64,000 nucleotides of DNA from the NCBI GenBank assembly GCA_001799395.1, contig MGTJ01000008.1, positions 3,783 through 67,782 of the forward strand, read 5' to 3'. The position numbers and the translations under genes are program-made. The first letter of the stretch is position 1; every line of letters starts with the position of its first letter. The notes under the pieces are model-generated. The model had not been told where the DNA came from. It made no database searches and saw nothing but the letters and a program-made list of their open reading frames with translations. This stretch comes from Desulfobacterales bacterium RIFOXYA12_FULL_46_15 (lineage in GTDB: Bacteria; Desulfobacterota; Desulfobacteria; Desulfobacterales; Desulfobacteraceae). Positions 29,058 through 38,031 of this stretch are shown piece after piece.

Positions 29058-30059
29058 TCATTGTGCCCTGGAAGATTTGTCAATGTCAAAAATGGTGCCT
29101 TTGATATATCCCTTTGTTTCATACCGGGTAATGTGGGCCAGTTTTTTGGTGATTTGGCCCAGCTTTTCAGTCTGTGACAGAATGGTATTGACCAGCGCCA
29201 GGTTTGGATCGGTTTTTTTCATATTCATTTTTATTATTTCAAGATTGCCCAGGATGACCTGCAAGGGCTGGTTCATTTCGTGGCAGATGCCTCCTGCAGT
29301 TTCAATTGCGGCAAAGGCCTTTTCGGTTTGTTTCAGATCGGTGATATCATTGGCAAACACACAGATCCTGTCCACCTGGTCATATTCATTGAATACAGGA
29401 TAGAGCTGGACATCATAATGCCTGCCCCTGCTTTCTTTCTGATAGCTGACAGGCTCCTGGTTCTCAACCACGTCTTTGATCAGTACCCCCAGCCTTGAGA
29501 ATTCTTTCTTTTTAAAAAAAATTTTAAAATTTTTTCCGATCATCTCATTCGGGCTTTTATCGAAAAGCAGGGCTCCCGGAGTATTCAGATTGATAATGAC
29601 GCCGTTGATGTCAAAAAGATATACCATGCTTTTGGTGGCATTGATCATGGCCCGGATGGTGCTCTCATTTTTCTTAAGGGTTTCCTGGGCCAGTTTTTTT
29701 TCACTGATGTCATGAACGATGGAATACAGGACTTTTTTATCTCCAAATTCAATGGGACCGCTGTAGACTTCCACATCCCTGATTTCACCAGTCTTGAGCC
29801 TGTGCTGGAAATTATAATAATTGCTTTTGTTCAGCCGGGTCTCTTTCATTTCTTTTATTAATTCTTTTTCAGAAAGTGTGTTGATTTCCGATGTTTTCAA
29901 AGCCAGAATTTCATTTTCCGAATATTGATAAAATTTCAGTGCAGCAAGATTGGCATCCAGGATATCGCCTGTTTCAGGATCAATGATGAGCATGATCGAC
30001 TGGGAATGTTTGAACAGGCTTTCGTATACGGATTGGCTGGTTAAGGGGTTAATCGACAT
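29058..30059 (-). CDS. PAS-domain signalling protein with HisKA-like region, no HATPase domain
   Basis: Two PAS domains (SIMLIIDPETGDILDANLAALKFYQYSENEIL; GVIINLNTPGALLFDKSPNEMIGKN); GICHEMNQPLQVILGNLEIIKM; ORF ends before ATPase motifs. Confidence 0.82.
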   Translation of the reverse strand: MSINPLTSQSVYESLFKHSQSIMLIIDPETGDILDANLAALKFYQYSENEILALKTSEINTLSEKELIKEMKETRLNKSNYYNFQHRLKTGEIRDVEVYSGPIEFGDKKVLYSIVHDISEKKLAQETLKKNESTIRAMINATKSMVYLFDINGVIINLNTPGALLFDKSPNEMIGKNFKIFFKKKEFSRLGVLIKDVVENQEPVSYQKESRGRHYDVQLYPVFNEYDQVDRICVFANDITDLKQTEKAFAAIETAGGICHEMNQPLQVILGNLEIIKMNMKKTDPNLALVNTILSQTEKLGQITKKLAHITRYETKGYIKGTIFDIDKSSRAQ

Positions 30060-30224
30060 ATTTATCTGCCTTAAATAAGTTAATATATCACGTTCATCCT
30101 CGTAAAGTGATATACCATAAAGAAAAAATCAATAAAAGGCCTGCTTTTGTTTTTGATACATTGGGCATTGAATCTGTGTGGTTAAGTTTTTGCAAAGCTT
30201 TATAAAAACAAAAAAGGATTATGA

Positions 30225-31133
30225 ATGATGAAAAAAATATTGATCACAGGTGCATCAGGATTTGTCGGAAATAAGCTGTCTTGTTTTTTTTTGAGCCAAG
30301 GTTGTTCCGTCACAGGCATTGGGACATCCAAAACCCATCCGCTGTCAGCCACTTCACCGGGGTTTGAATGGATCAGTGCAGATACAACCCGTGAAGGGAA
30401 CTGGCAGAATCATGTGAAAAAGGCAGATGTGCTGATCAACCTTGCCGGCCGTAATATTTTCCGGTACTGGACAAAAAAATACAAACAGGCCATTTATGAT
30501 TCACGGATATTGACCACCCGGAATCTTGTCAATGCCATTGAAGAGGGAAACCGGCAGACGTTTTTAACCACTTCTGCCGCCGGTGTCTATGGAGATCGGC
30601 AGGATGATGAGCTGACGGAAACGAGCAGCCCTGGAAAAAGTTTTCTGGCACAGGTATGTGTGGATTGGGAAAAAGAAGGGTTAAGGGCGAGACAAAAAGG
30701 TGCCCGGGTTTCGGTCATGCGTTTTGGTGTGGTCCTGGGGGATAAGGGGGCTCTTTCCCTGATGGCCCCTGCCTTCCGTATGTTTGCGGGCGGCCCCCTG
30801 GGGAACGGGAACCATTGGTTTCCCTGGATTCATATTGAAGATCTGATCCGGGCAGCCCTGTTTATTATTAAAAATGAGACAATAGAAGGGATATTTAATT
30901 TTACCGGGATAGACCCTGTCCGTCAGAAAGAGTTTGCCAAGGCACTCGGCCGTGCGCTTAAAAGACCTGCTTTTCTTCCGGTTCCTGCCTTTATGGTCAG
31001 GGCTGTCATGGGTGAGCTTGGATCAGCCCTTCTGGAAAGCCAGAAGGCAATCCCGAAGCATCTTCTGGATTCCGGCTATTCTTTTAAATTTGCCAATGTG
31101 GGCAAAGCCCTGGAAGATGTTTTCAATAAATAA
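30225..31133 (+). CDS. TIGR01777-type NAD(P)-dependent epimerase
   Basis: KILITGASGFVGNKLSCFF; SAAGVYGDRQDDELTE; MRFGVVLG. Confidence 0.9.
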   Translation: MMKKILITGASGFVGNKLSCFFLSQGCSVTGIGTSKTHPLSATSPGFEWISADTTREGNWQNHVKKADVLINLAGRNIFRYWTKKYKQAIYDSRILTTRNLVNAIEEGNRQTFLTTSAAGVYGDRQDDELTETSSPGKSFLAQVCVDWEKEGLRARQKGARVSVMRFGVVLGDKGALSLMAPAFRMFAGGPLGNGNHWFPWIHIEDLIRAALFIIKNETIEGIFNFTGIDPVRQKEFAKALGRALKRPAFLPVPAFMVRAVMGELGSALLESQKAIPKHLLDSGYSFKFANVGKALEDVFNK

Positions 31134-31264
31134 ATTTTTAATTGAAAAATCGACTAGTTTACATATATAGTAGTGAAATCCGGATGGATGTGGTATGCAA
31201 TTTGCTGATATAATTACAATTGAACCATAATTTTTGAAACAATAACACATAAAGGAGAAAAAGC

Positions 31265-31726
31265 ATGAAATTCGGATCGGTAGATGAGATATTGAAATTT
31301 GCTATTGATAAAGAAAAAGAAGCAGTGGCGTTTTATGTGTCTTTGGCAAAAGAAGCAACACGCGCATCTTTAAAAGAAACTTTTCAAAGCTTTGCAAAGG
31401 AAGAAGAAAAGCATGCAGCGCTTCTCTCGGATATTTCCGGGAACAAGGCGAAAATTGATTCCTATCAGTTTAAAAAAATTACAGATCTGAAAATAAGCGA
31501 TTACATGGTAGAGACCGAATATAAAGAAGGCATGCCCATGCCTGAAATTCTCAAGATTGCCATGAAAAGGGAAGAAAAGGCAGTCAAGCTTTATACAGTG
31601 CTGGCAGATCAGACAGATCATGCAGATGCAAAAAAATTATTTATGATCCTTGTCCAGGAAGAATCCAAACATAAACTTGGACTGGAATCCATGTATGATG
31701 ATTACCTGGCAAGCCAGGAAGGTTGA
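31265..31726 (+). CDS. ferritin-like / rubrerythrin-type di-iron protein
   Basis: EILKFAIDKEKEAVAFYVSLAKEA...FAKEEEKHAALL; KREEKAVKLYTVLADQ...VQEESKHKLGLE ExxH motifs. Confidence 0.88.
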   Translation: MKFGSVDEILKFAIDKEKEAVAFYVSLAKEATRASLKETFQSFAKEEEKHAALLSDISGNKAKIDSYQFKKITDLKISDYMVETEYKEGMPMPEILKIAMKREEKAVKLYTVLADQTDHADAKKLFMILVQEESKHKLGLESMYDDYLASQEG

Positions 31727-31746
31727 TTTTCAATCTGAACAGGAGG

Positions 31747-31775
31747 GGCTGACCGCTTTCATGGGTCAGCCTTTT
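31747..31775 (+). terminator. Rho-independent terminator
   Basis: GGCTGACC-gctttcatg-GGTCAGCC followed by TTTTATCTT. Confidence 0.75.
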
Positions 31776-31798
31776 ATCTTGTTATACAGGGGGTGAAA

Positions 31799-32428
31799 AT
31801 GGATTTTGAAGAAATTGTATCAAACCGTCGTGCTGTTAATTTTTTTAATCCTGACAAGCCCATTGACCCGTCGCTGGTGAAAAAGATGGTGGAGATGGCA
31901 TCCAAAACCCCTTCCTCTTTTAATCTCCAGCCGTGGAACCTGATTGTATTAACGGAAAAAGAGGATAAGCTGCGGCTGCAGAAATGCGCCATGAACCAGG
32001 AAAAAGTGAGTGCTGCCCCGGTCACCATGATTGTATTGGCAGATAATGAAGGCTTTTTTGAAGGGCATAAAACCGTAGAGCAGGTGTTCCAGGAGAATAT
32101 CAAAGCCGGTACCATGACGGAAAAGCAAAGAGACTGGTTTCAAACGGCAAGATCAAGGCTTTACGGGAAAAATGAAAAAACCATCCAGGCCTTTTCCTGC
32201 AAGAACGCCGGTTTTTTTGCCATGGCCCTGATGTTTGCCGCTAAAAGCCTTGGCATTGACAGCCATCCCATGGATGGATTTGACCATGGCAAAGTGATGG
32301 CAAAATTCAATATCCCGGATAATTTCTACATCCCATTGCTCATTGCATTCGGATATTTCGATGAAACCAAATCCCTTCCCGCTCCCAAATGGCGAAAAGG
32401 ATATGATGATATTGTTGTCCGGTTTTAG
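31799..32428 (+). CDS. nitroreductase family protein
   Basis: FEEIVSNRRAVNFFNPDKPIDPSLVKKMVEMASKTPSSFNLQPWNLIVLTEKE; start at 31799 (ATG) or 31793 (GTG). Confidence 0.88.
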   Translation: MDFEEIVSNRRAVNFFNPDKPIDPSLVKKMVEMASKTPSSFNLQPWNLIVLTEKEDKLRLQKCAMNQEKVSAAPVTMIVLADNEGFFEGHKTVEQVFQENIKAGTMTEKQRDWFQTARSRLYGKNEKTIQAFSCKNAGFFAMALMFAAKSLGIDSHPMDGFDHGKVMAKFNIPDNFYIPLLIAFGYFDETKSLPAPKWRKGYDDIVVRF

Positions 32429-32467
32429 CCGTACCATTTGATCAATCCTTAAAAAAAAGGAAGGAAA

Positions 32468-33835
32468 GTGGAACTCAAATATCTTTTCAAGCCGTCGACC
32501 ATGGCAGTTATAGGCGTGTCCACGTCCCAGGACAATCATCCTGCCAATGTGATCTATACAAAGAATCACCTTCGGTATCCTGTGAAAACTTTCCCTGTTA
32601 ACCCCAAAGGGGGCATGCTTCATCGTGAAAAACTGTATCGCAGTGTTTTCGAAATAGAAGGACCTGTCGATATGGCTGTGATTGCCGTGCGTGCCGGGTT
32701 TGTGCCGAAAGTCATGGAAGACTGCATAAAAAAAGGAATCCGCAGCGCCGTCATTGTCTCGGGCGGATTTGCCGAAGCCGGTAATATGAAATTGCAGCAG
32801 CAGGTGGCGGATCTGGCAAGAGAGGCATCCTTTCCTTTTGTGGGTCCCAATTGCCTCGGGATCTATTCACCGGACTATGTGGATACGTTTTTTCTTCCCG
32901 GGGAAAGAATTATCCGGCCGGAAAAAGGCAACGTAGGATTTGTCAGCCAGAGCGGCGGGGTCCTGGTGGATCAGATGGTGAAATTTGCAGGCCAGGGAAT
33001 CGGGGTGTCTCTTGCGGTCAGTATCGGCAATAAAGCCTTTATCCGTGAAACCGATATGCTGGACTGGTTTGCACGGGATATTGAGACAAAAGTGATTGCT
33101 TTTTATGTGGAAGGATTTGAAAAAGGGGAAGGCCGCCGGTTTATTCAAAAAGCTGAACAATGCGGCAAACCCGTTGTCATCCTGAAGGCCGGGAAAAGCA
33201 AAAAAGGCAGTGAGGCAGTTTCGAGCCACACCGCATCCCTTGCAGGAGATTACAGGGTTTTTTCAGAGGTCATGAAACAGCATTGTGTGGCCGAGGCTGA
33301 CAATGAATATGAACTCACTTCTTTTTGCGAGGCCTTAAGCTGTTTTCAAAAAGGAATCCAAGGCAATATCGGTATTCTTTCCCTCAGCGGCGGGCATGGG
33401 GTTATTGCCGTTGATGCCTGCGACCTCCACGGCCTGTCCGTCCCCAAGCCTGACCCGAAAACCATGGAAACCATCAGGGAAAAGGTGTCCCCGGAAATCA
33501 AAGACATCGTTTCTTATGGCAATCCCCTGGATCTGACAGGAAGTTCCGTGGACAATGATATTGTGGCGGCAGCCACCTATCTTGCCAGGGATAAGGGGAT
33601 TGAATGCCTTTTAGCCCTGTTGATTCCTTATTCTCCGGGTGTTTCCGCCGATATCGGCGCAAAACTCAGCCAGGTGGCCAGAAATGAGGGCAAACCCATG
33701 ATTGCCTATGTTCCTAATGAGGAGAAATACAGGATTATTATTGAAGGTTTTGAACTCAATGATATCCCTGTGGCATCCTCTGTAGAAGGGGCCGTTCTCA
33801 TGGCAAAAGCATTAAAGAGGTGCAAACCATGCTGA
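32468..33835 (+). CDS. ADP-forming acyl-CoA synthetase, alpha (CoA-binding/ligase) subunit
   Basis: LFKPSTMAVIGVSTSQDNHPANVIY; VGPNCLGIYSPD; GFVSQSGGVLVDQM; KAGKSKKGSEAVSSHTASLAGDYRVF. Confidence 0.9.
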   Translation: MELKYLFKPSTMAVIGVSTSQDNHPANVIYTKNHLRYPVKTFPVNPKGGMLHREKLYRSVFEIEGPVDMAVIAVRAGFVPKVMEDCIKKGIRSAVIVSGGFAEAGNMKLQQQVADLAREASFPFVGPNCLGIYSPDYVDTFFLPGERIIRPEKGNVGFVSQSGGVLVDQMVKFAGQGIGVSLAVSIGNKAFIRETDMLDWFARDIETKVIAFYVEGFEKGEGRRFIQKAEQCGKPVVILKAGKSKKGSEAVSSHTASLAGDYRVFSEVMKQHCVAEADNEYELTSFCEALSCFQKGIQGNIGILSLSGGHGVIAVDACDLHGLSVPKPDPKTMETIREKVSPEIKDIVSYGNPLDLTGSSVDNDIVAAATYLARDKGIECLLALLIPYSPGVSADIGAKLSQVARNEGKPMIAYVPNEEKYRIIIEGFELNDIPVASSVEGAVLMAKALKRCKPC

Positions 33836-34509
33836 AGAAAAAAATCAGAACAATCATCGATGCCCATAAAGATATGGGATGGGTTATGGAACCGGGTGCA
33901 AAAGCCATCATGAAATCACAGGGGCTGGATATCCCGGATTTTGTACTCACCAATTCTTTTGAAAAAGCGGAAAAGTTTTTAAAGAAAATAAACAGACCGG
34001 TCGTTGCAAAAGCAGTTTCAAGAAAAATTCTCCATAAAACAGAGCATCAGGCAGTTGTGACGGAAATACGTTCAGGCGGTCATCTGAAAAAGGAAATGGA
34101 AAGACTCCTGAAACTCGATGGCTGCGAATCCATCCTGATTGAAGAAATGGCCGAAGGCCTTGAAGTGATCATTGGTGCAAAAAATGATTTCCAGTTCGGA
34201 CCTGTGGTGGTATTCGGCATTGGCGGGACCTCGGTGGAGATCTATAACGACACTGCCATCCGCATGGCGCCGCTCAAGCCGGAGGATGTATTCTCCATGA
34301 TAGCTTCTCTCAAGGCCAAAGCCCTTTTATACGGATACCGCGGAAAGGACGGGGTGAATATGGAGGTTCTCACCAGTACCCTGGTGAAATTTTCTCATCT
34401 CATCATGGCCCTTGAAAACCATATGGAGTCGCTGGATCTGAACCCTGTCATCTGTACAAAAGACCGGTGCATTATCGCAGATGCCAGACTCATCCTTAAA
34501 ACAGCCTGA
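33829..34509 (+). CDS. ADP-forming acyl-CoA synthetase, beta (ATP-grasp) subunit
   Basis: KAVSRKILHKTEHQAVVTEIRS; EVIIGAKNDFQFGPVVVFGIGGTSVEIY; SLDLNPVICT. Confidence 0.9.
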   Translation: MLKKKIRTIIDAHKDMGWVMEPGAKAIMKSQGLDIPDFVLTNSFEKAEKFLKKINRPVVAKAVSRKILHKTEHQAVVTEIRSGGHLKKEMERLLKLDGCESILIEEMAEGLEVIIGAKNDFQFGPVVVFGIGGTSVEIYNDTAIRMAPLKPEDVFSMIASLKAKALLYGYRGKDGVNMEVLTSTLVKFSHLIMALENHMESLDLNPVICTKDRCIIADARLILKTA

Positions 34510-34571
34510 TATCCGGATATTTCGCCGGGACACAGGTGTCTCATGAGACAAAAATAAAAACAGGAACAATT

Positions 34572-35363
34572 ATGCCGGATAAAAGACAATTAAAAATAAT
34601 CTCATGGAATGTAAACGGCCTCAGGGCCGTCATGAATAAGGATTTCACAAAAACGGTCCGGGATCTGGATGCCGACATCCTTCTGTTGCAGGAAACAAAG
34701 CTCCGGGAAGACCAGCGGACAGATGAAATGATTGCTTTGCCGCCCTATGAATCCTTCTGGTCCTATTCCACTTTGAAAAAAGGATACAGCGGGGTTGCCG
34801 CTTATTCAAAATTATCCCCGCTGAAAGTCACCACTTCATTTGAAAGACCTGAATTTGACGGCGAGGGAAGGGTGATCCGGCTTGATTATGACGCATTCAC
34901 CCTGTTCAATGTGTATTTTCCCAACGGCCAGATGAGTGATGAACGGTTGAAATACAAGCTGGATTTTTATGACTGGCTTCTTGACCATGCCGGTACCCTG
35001 CGGAACCAGGGCAAAAGCCTTATTATCACAGGCGATTTTAATACGGCACATAATGAAATCGATTTGAAGAACCCGGGTCCCAATTCAAAATATTCCGGGT
35101 TTTTAAGAATTGAAAGGGATGTCCTGGACCGGATGGCAGATGATGGATATGTGGATACATTCAGGCATTTTTACCCGGATACAGTGAAATATTCATGGTG
35201 GTCCTACCGGTTTAATGCAAGAAAAAACAATACCGGGTGGCGCATTGATTATTTTTTTGCCACCCGGGATCTTATCGATAAAGGCATGGTGAAAGATGCT
35301 TTTATTGATAACGGGGTCCAGGGCTCGGATCATTGCCCTGTGGGTCTTATCTTTGAAATCTAA
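34572..35363 (+). CDS. xthA: exodeoxyribonuclease III
   Basis: KIISWNVNGLRAVM; ILLLQETKLREDQ; GDFNTAHNEIDLKNP; SDHCPVGL. Confidence 0.95.
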   Translation: MPDKRQLKIISWNVNGLRAVMNKDFTKTVRDLDADILLLQETKLREDQRTDEMIALPPYESFWSYSTLKKGYSGVAAYSKLSPLKVTTSFERPEFDGEGRVIRLDYDAFTLFNVYFPNGQMSDERLKYKLDFYDWLLDHAGTLRNQGKSLIITGDFNTAHNEIDLKNPGPNSKYSGFLRIERDVLDRMADDGYVDTFRHFYPDTVKYSWWSYRFNARKNNTGWRIDYFFATRDLIDKGMVKDAFIDNGVQGSDHCPVGLIFEI

Positions 35364-36040
35364 TCCTTGAATACCAGCTTTCCGCCGATATGTCCGGCAG
35401 TGCCGGCAGCAGCTGCCATGATGATATTGACCAGGATAAAAGCAAATGCCCTGGGGCCTGTTAAAATTTTGGGGTCAAAAACATACCAGAGAAGGCTGAT
35501 CACGGATGAACCCGTGGTCAGGGCCACGGCTAGAATTTTTATCTTAAATATCAGGGTCAGTGCACCCTGATATTTTTTCTTCCATTCCAGGACTCCTGTA
35601 AAAATGACAACCGGAAGAGCCAATACAACAAAAACCATATTGATCATGGCAGCCTTTGCCAGAAGCTCTGAATTGAATATCCAGGAGAGAATCCACAGGA
35701 TTACGGCCGCAGGCAGGATGCCATTGGGCGTGTGCACAGAAATCGGGTGTGCATGATGTTTCAGGGCCAGGGATTTGATTTTATCAAATCCTTTTTCAGG
35801 AGGCAAAGGCTGCTTTTTGAGAGGTTCAGGGGCGGCGGTCTTGACAAAAGGGGACAAAGCAGAAGAAGCAGCTCCCGGTTCAGCCGGTTTTAAACCGGGT
35901 TTTCTCACCGGACGCGCCGGTATCAGCTCTTCATCAATTTCAATGAATCTGCTTTTGTCCACACCACAGACAGGACATTTTTCAGGCGGTGTGGCTTCCC
36001 TGTGAATATATCTGCAAACAGTGCATTGCCAGACTTTCAT
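35360..36040 (-). CDS. rubredoxin-like domain fused to multi-TM (DUF2231-like) membrane domain
   Basis: MKVWQCTVCRYIHREATPPEKCPVCGVDKSRF, then HPISVHTPNGILPAAVILWIL and four TM stretches. Confidence 0.85.
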   Translation of the reverse strand: MKVWQCTVCRYIHREATPPEKCPVCGVDKSRFIEIDEELIPARPVRKPGLKPAEPGAASSALSPFVKTAAPEPLKKQPLPPEKGFDKIKSLALKHHAHPISVHTPNGILPAAVILWILSWIFNSELLAKAAMINMVFVVLALPVVIFTGVLEWKKKYQGALTLIFKIKILAVALTTGSSVISLLWYVFDPKILTGPRAFAFILVNIIMAAAAGTAGHIGGKLVFKD

Positions 36041-36060
36041 AGTTCGGTATTTTCCTTTTT

Positions 36061-37239
36061 TTAACGGTTATCCAGATCAACAAACACACATTCGTCAGGC
36101 CCGCAATAGTTACCCACATAGGTGGCTCCAGGCCGGTAGAGCGATGGTTTGGGCGCTGCCATGGCATACTGTTCTTCAATCACATGGGCTGACCATCCGG
36201 CAATTCTAGAAATGGCAAATACAGGGGAGAAAAGGTCCATGGCAATGCCCATGGTATAGAAAAGGGATGCACTGTAAAAATCTACATTGCAATAAATCTC
36301 TCTTTGTTTTTTTGCTTTAAAAGCAGCTTTTGCCTTTATCTCAAGCTCTTTTGAAAGCTCATACCATTGGGGCTGCCCGGTCATTTCTCCTATTTTTTTG
36401 CTCATGGGGGCAAGAATCAGTGCCCTTGGGTCATCGGTCTGATACACTGCATGGCCGAGCCCCATGATCAGATCCCCTGAGTCCAGTACATTACTGATAT
36501 AGGCATCAATATTGTTTGTTGACCCGATTTGTTTCAGCATCTGCATCACCCTGACATTGGCCCCTCCGTGAAGAGCGCCGGAAAGAGACCCGATGGCCGA
36601 CGACACGGCAGCATAAATATGTGCCCTGGTGGAAGCCACCTGTCTTGCGGTAAAGGTGGAGGCATTAAATGAATGCTCTGCATGCAGCACAAGGCCTGTA
36701 TCAAAAAAACGGGCAATTTCAGGGTCAGGAATTTTTCCTGTGAGCATGTACAAAAAATTGGCTGCATGGTTCAGGTTATGGCGGGGTAAAACGATTTCCC
36801 GCTTGTTCCTGATCCGGTCCCAGGCTGCCGTGATGGTGGCCATTCCGGAAATCAGGTTTTCCGCGCTGTAGAGGGTGTTTTCGATCCCGGGTTTGCCGGC
36901 GCTGCTGTCATTTTGCATCAGAAGCGGGGTTGCTGCCTGGAGGACATCCATGGGACTTATTTCCGGGGGCAGGGCTTTTAAAATGGTATAGATATTTTCA
37001 GGAATTGTTCTTTTTTGTTTCAGGCTTTCGCTAAAGCCCAGAAGCTCTTCTTTTTTAGGAAGCCTTTCATATAACAAAAGAAAAGCAACTTCTTCAAAAC
37101 CGGCATTTTTTGCAAGGTCCTGAACCAGGAATCCCCTGTAAATCAGCTTTCCTTCTTTTCCCTTGACATCACAGATTTTTGAACTGGCTACATCAACGCC
37201 GCGAAGGCCTGTATTGAGAATAGGCATACATTCATTCAT
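36061..37239 (-). CDS. citrate synthase family protein
   Basis: LIYRGFLVQDLAKNAGFEEVAFLLLYERLP; LVLHAEHSFNASTFTARQVAST; SLSGALHGGANVRVMQML; LYRPGATYVG. Confidence 0.93.
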   Translation of the reverse strand: MNECMPILNTGLRGVDVASSKICDVKGKEGKLIYRGFLVQDLAKNAGFEEVAFLLLYERLPKKEELLGFSESLKQKRTIPENIYTILKALPPEISPMDVLQAATPLLMQNDSSAGKPGIENTLYSAENLISGMATITAAWDRIRNKREIVLPRHNLNHAANFLYMLTGKIPDPEIARFFDTGLVLHAEHSFNASTFTARQVASTRAHIYAAVSSAIGSLSGALHGGANVRVMQMLKQIGSTNNIDAYISNVLDSGDLIMGLGHAVYQTDDPRALILAPMSKKIGEMTGQPQWYELSKELEIKAKAAFKAKKQREIYCNVDFYSASLFYTMGIAMDLFSPVFAISRIAGWSAHVIEEQYAMAAPKPSLYRPGATYVGNYCGPDECVFVDLDNR

Positions 37240-37256
37240 GGGGTCCTCCTCAAACA

Positions 37257-37586
37257 TTAGAATATTTTTTCAGGGGGTCGTCTTTCCGGGACATATCCGG
37301 ATTCGATTTCATTGTTATGAAGGGCCTTTGAAACGTAAAGGCCGCAAAAGCAGGCCCCATATTCCTTCAGATCCGGTTCCCGATAAACACAGGGACAGAT
37401 AATATCCCTGTCTTTTTCCCGGTCATTGCAGGCCAGCCTGCACGGGCAGGCCATATATCCATACCGGTTTTTATTCAACAAAAGGGCTTCGAGCAGTTCG
37501 AACACAAGGTCTTTGTCCTTGTTAAAATAAATACCTTTTGCTTCCTGGGATTTTTTCAAAGCTTGATATAGATCTTGGACGTTCAT
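37257..37586 (-). CDS. ferredoxin-thioredoxin reductase catalytic (beta) subunit-like
   Basis: MACPCRLACNDREKDRDIICPCVYREPDLKEYGACFCGLYVS FTR Cys signature. Confidence 0.92.
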   Translation of the reverse strand: MNVQDLYQALKKSQEAKGIYFNKDKDLVFELLEALLLNKNRYGYMACPCRLACNDREKDRDIICPCVYREPDLKEYGACFCGLYVSKALHNNEIESGYVPERRPPEKIF

Positions 37587-37587
37587 G

Positions 37588-37842
37588 TTAAATACCCAAT
37601 GCCTCCTTTATTTCTTTTTCCTTAAACCCGATAATGACGGTGTCATTGATCTTTATAGTGGGAAAAGAACATCGCGGGTTCATGGCCTTAATTTCTTCCA
37701 GAATGGCTTTGCGCTCTTCTCCTTCCAGGTCATCGACTTCAATATAATTGAATTCCACATTACATTCGGAAAGAAGTTTTTTGGTTGATTTGCAATGGCT
37801 GCATGTACTTAATGCATACAATGTTGTATTATTCCGGGTCAT
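37588..37842 (-). CDS. glutaredoxin / NrdH-like protein
   Basis: LYALSTCSHCKSTKKLL; CSFPTIKINDTVIIGF. Confidence 0.9.
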   Translation of the reverse strand: MTRNNTTLYALSTCSHCKSTKKLLSECNVEFNYIEVDDLEGEERKAILEEIKAMNPRCSFPTIKINDTVIIGFKEKEIKEALGI

Positions 37843-38031
37843 GGATATCTCCTTAAAGACGGCATAGATTTATGAAACGGTTTTGTTCAGGCAGTTTCAG
37901 AGAATAAACTTTGCACAATTTATGCCATATTTGCAAGTTTAAAATAAAGAAAAAAGCCGCTTTTTGAATATCATTTTGATCAAATGAATGGTATTCTTGG
38001 CAGAGCTTGAATCAAACAAAGGAGATCCTGG

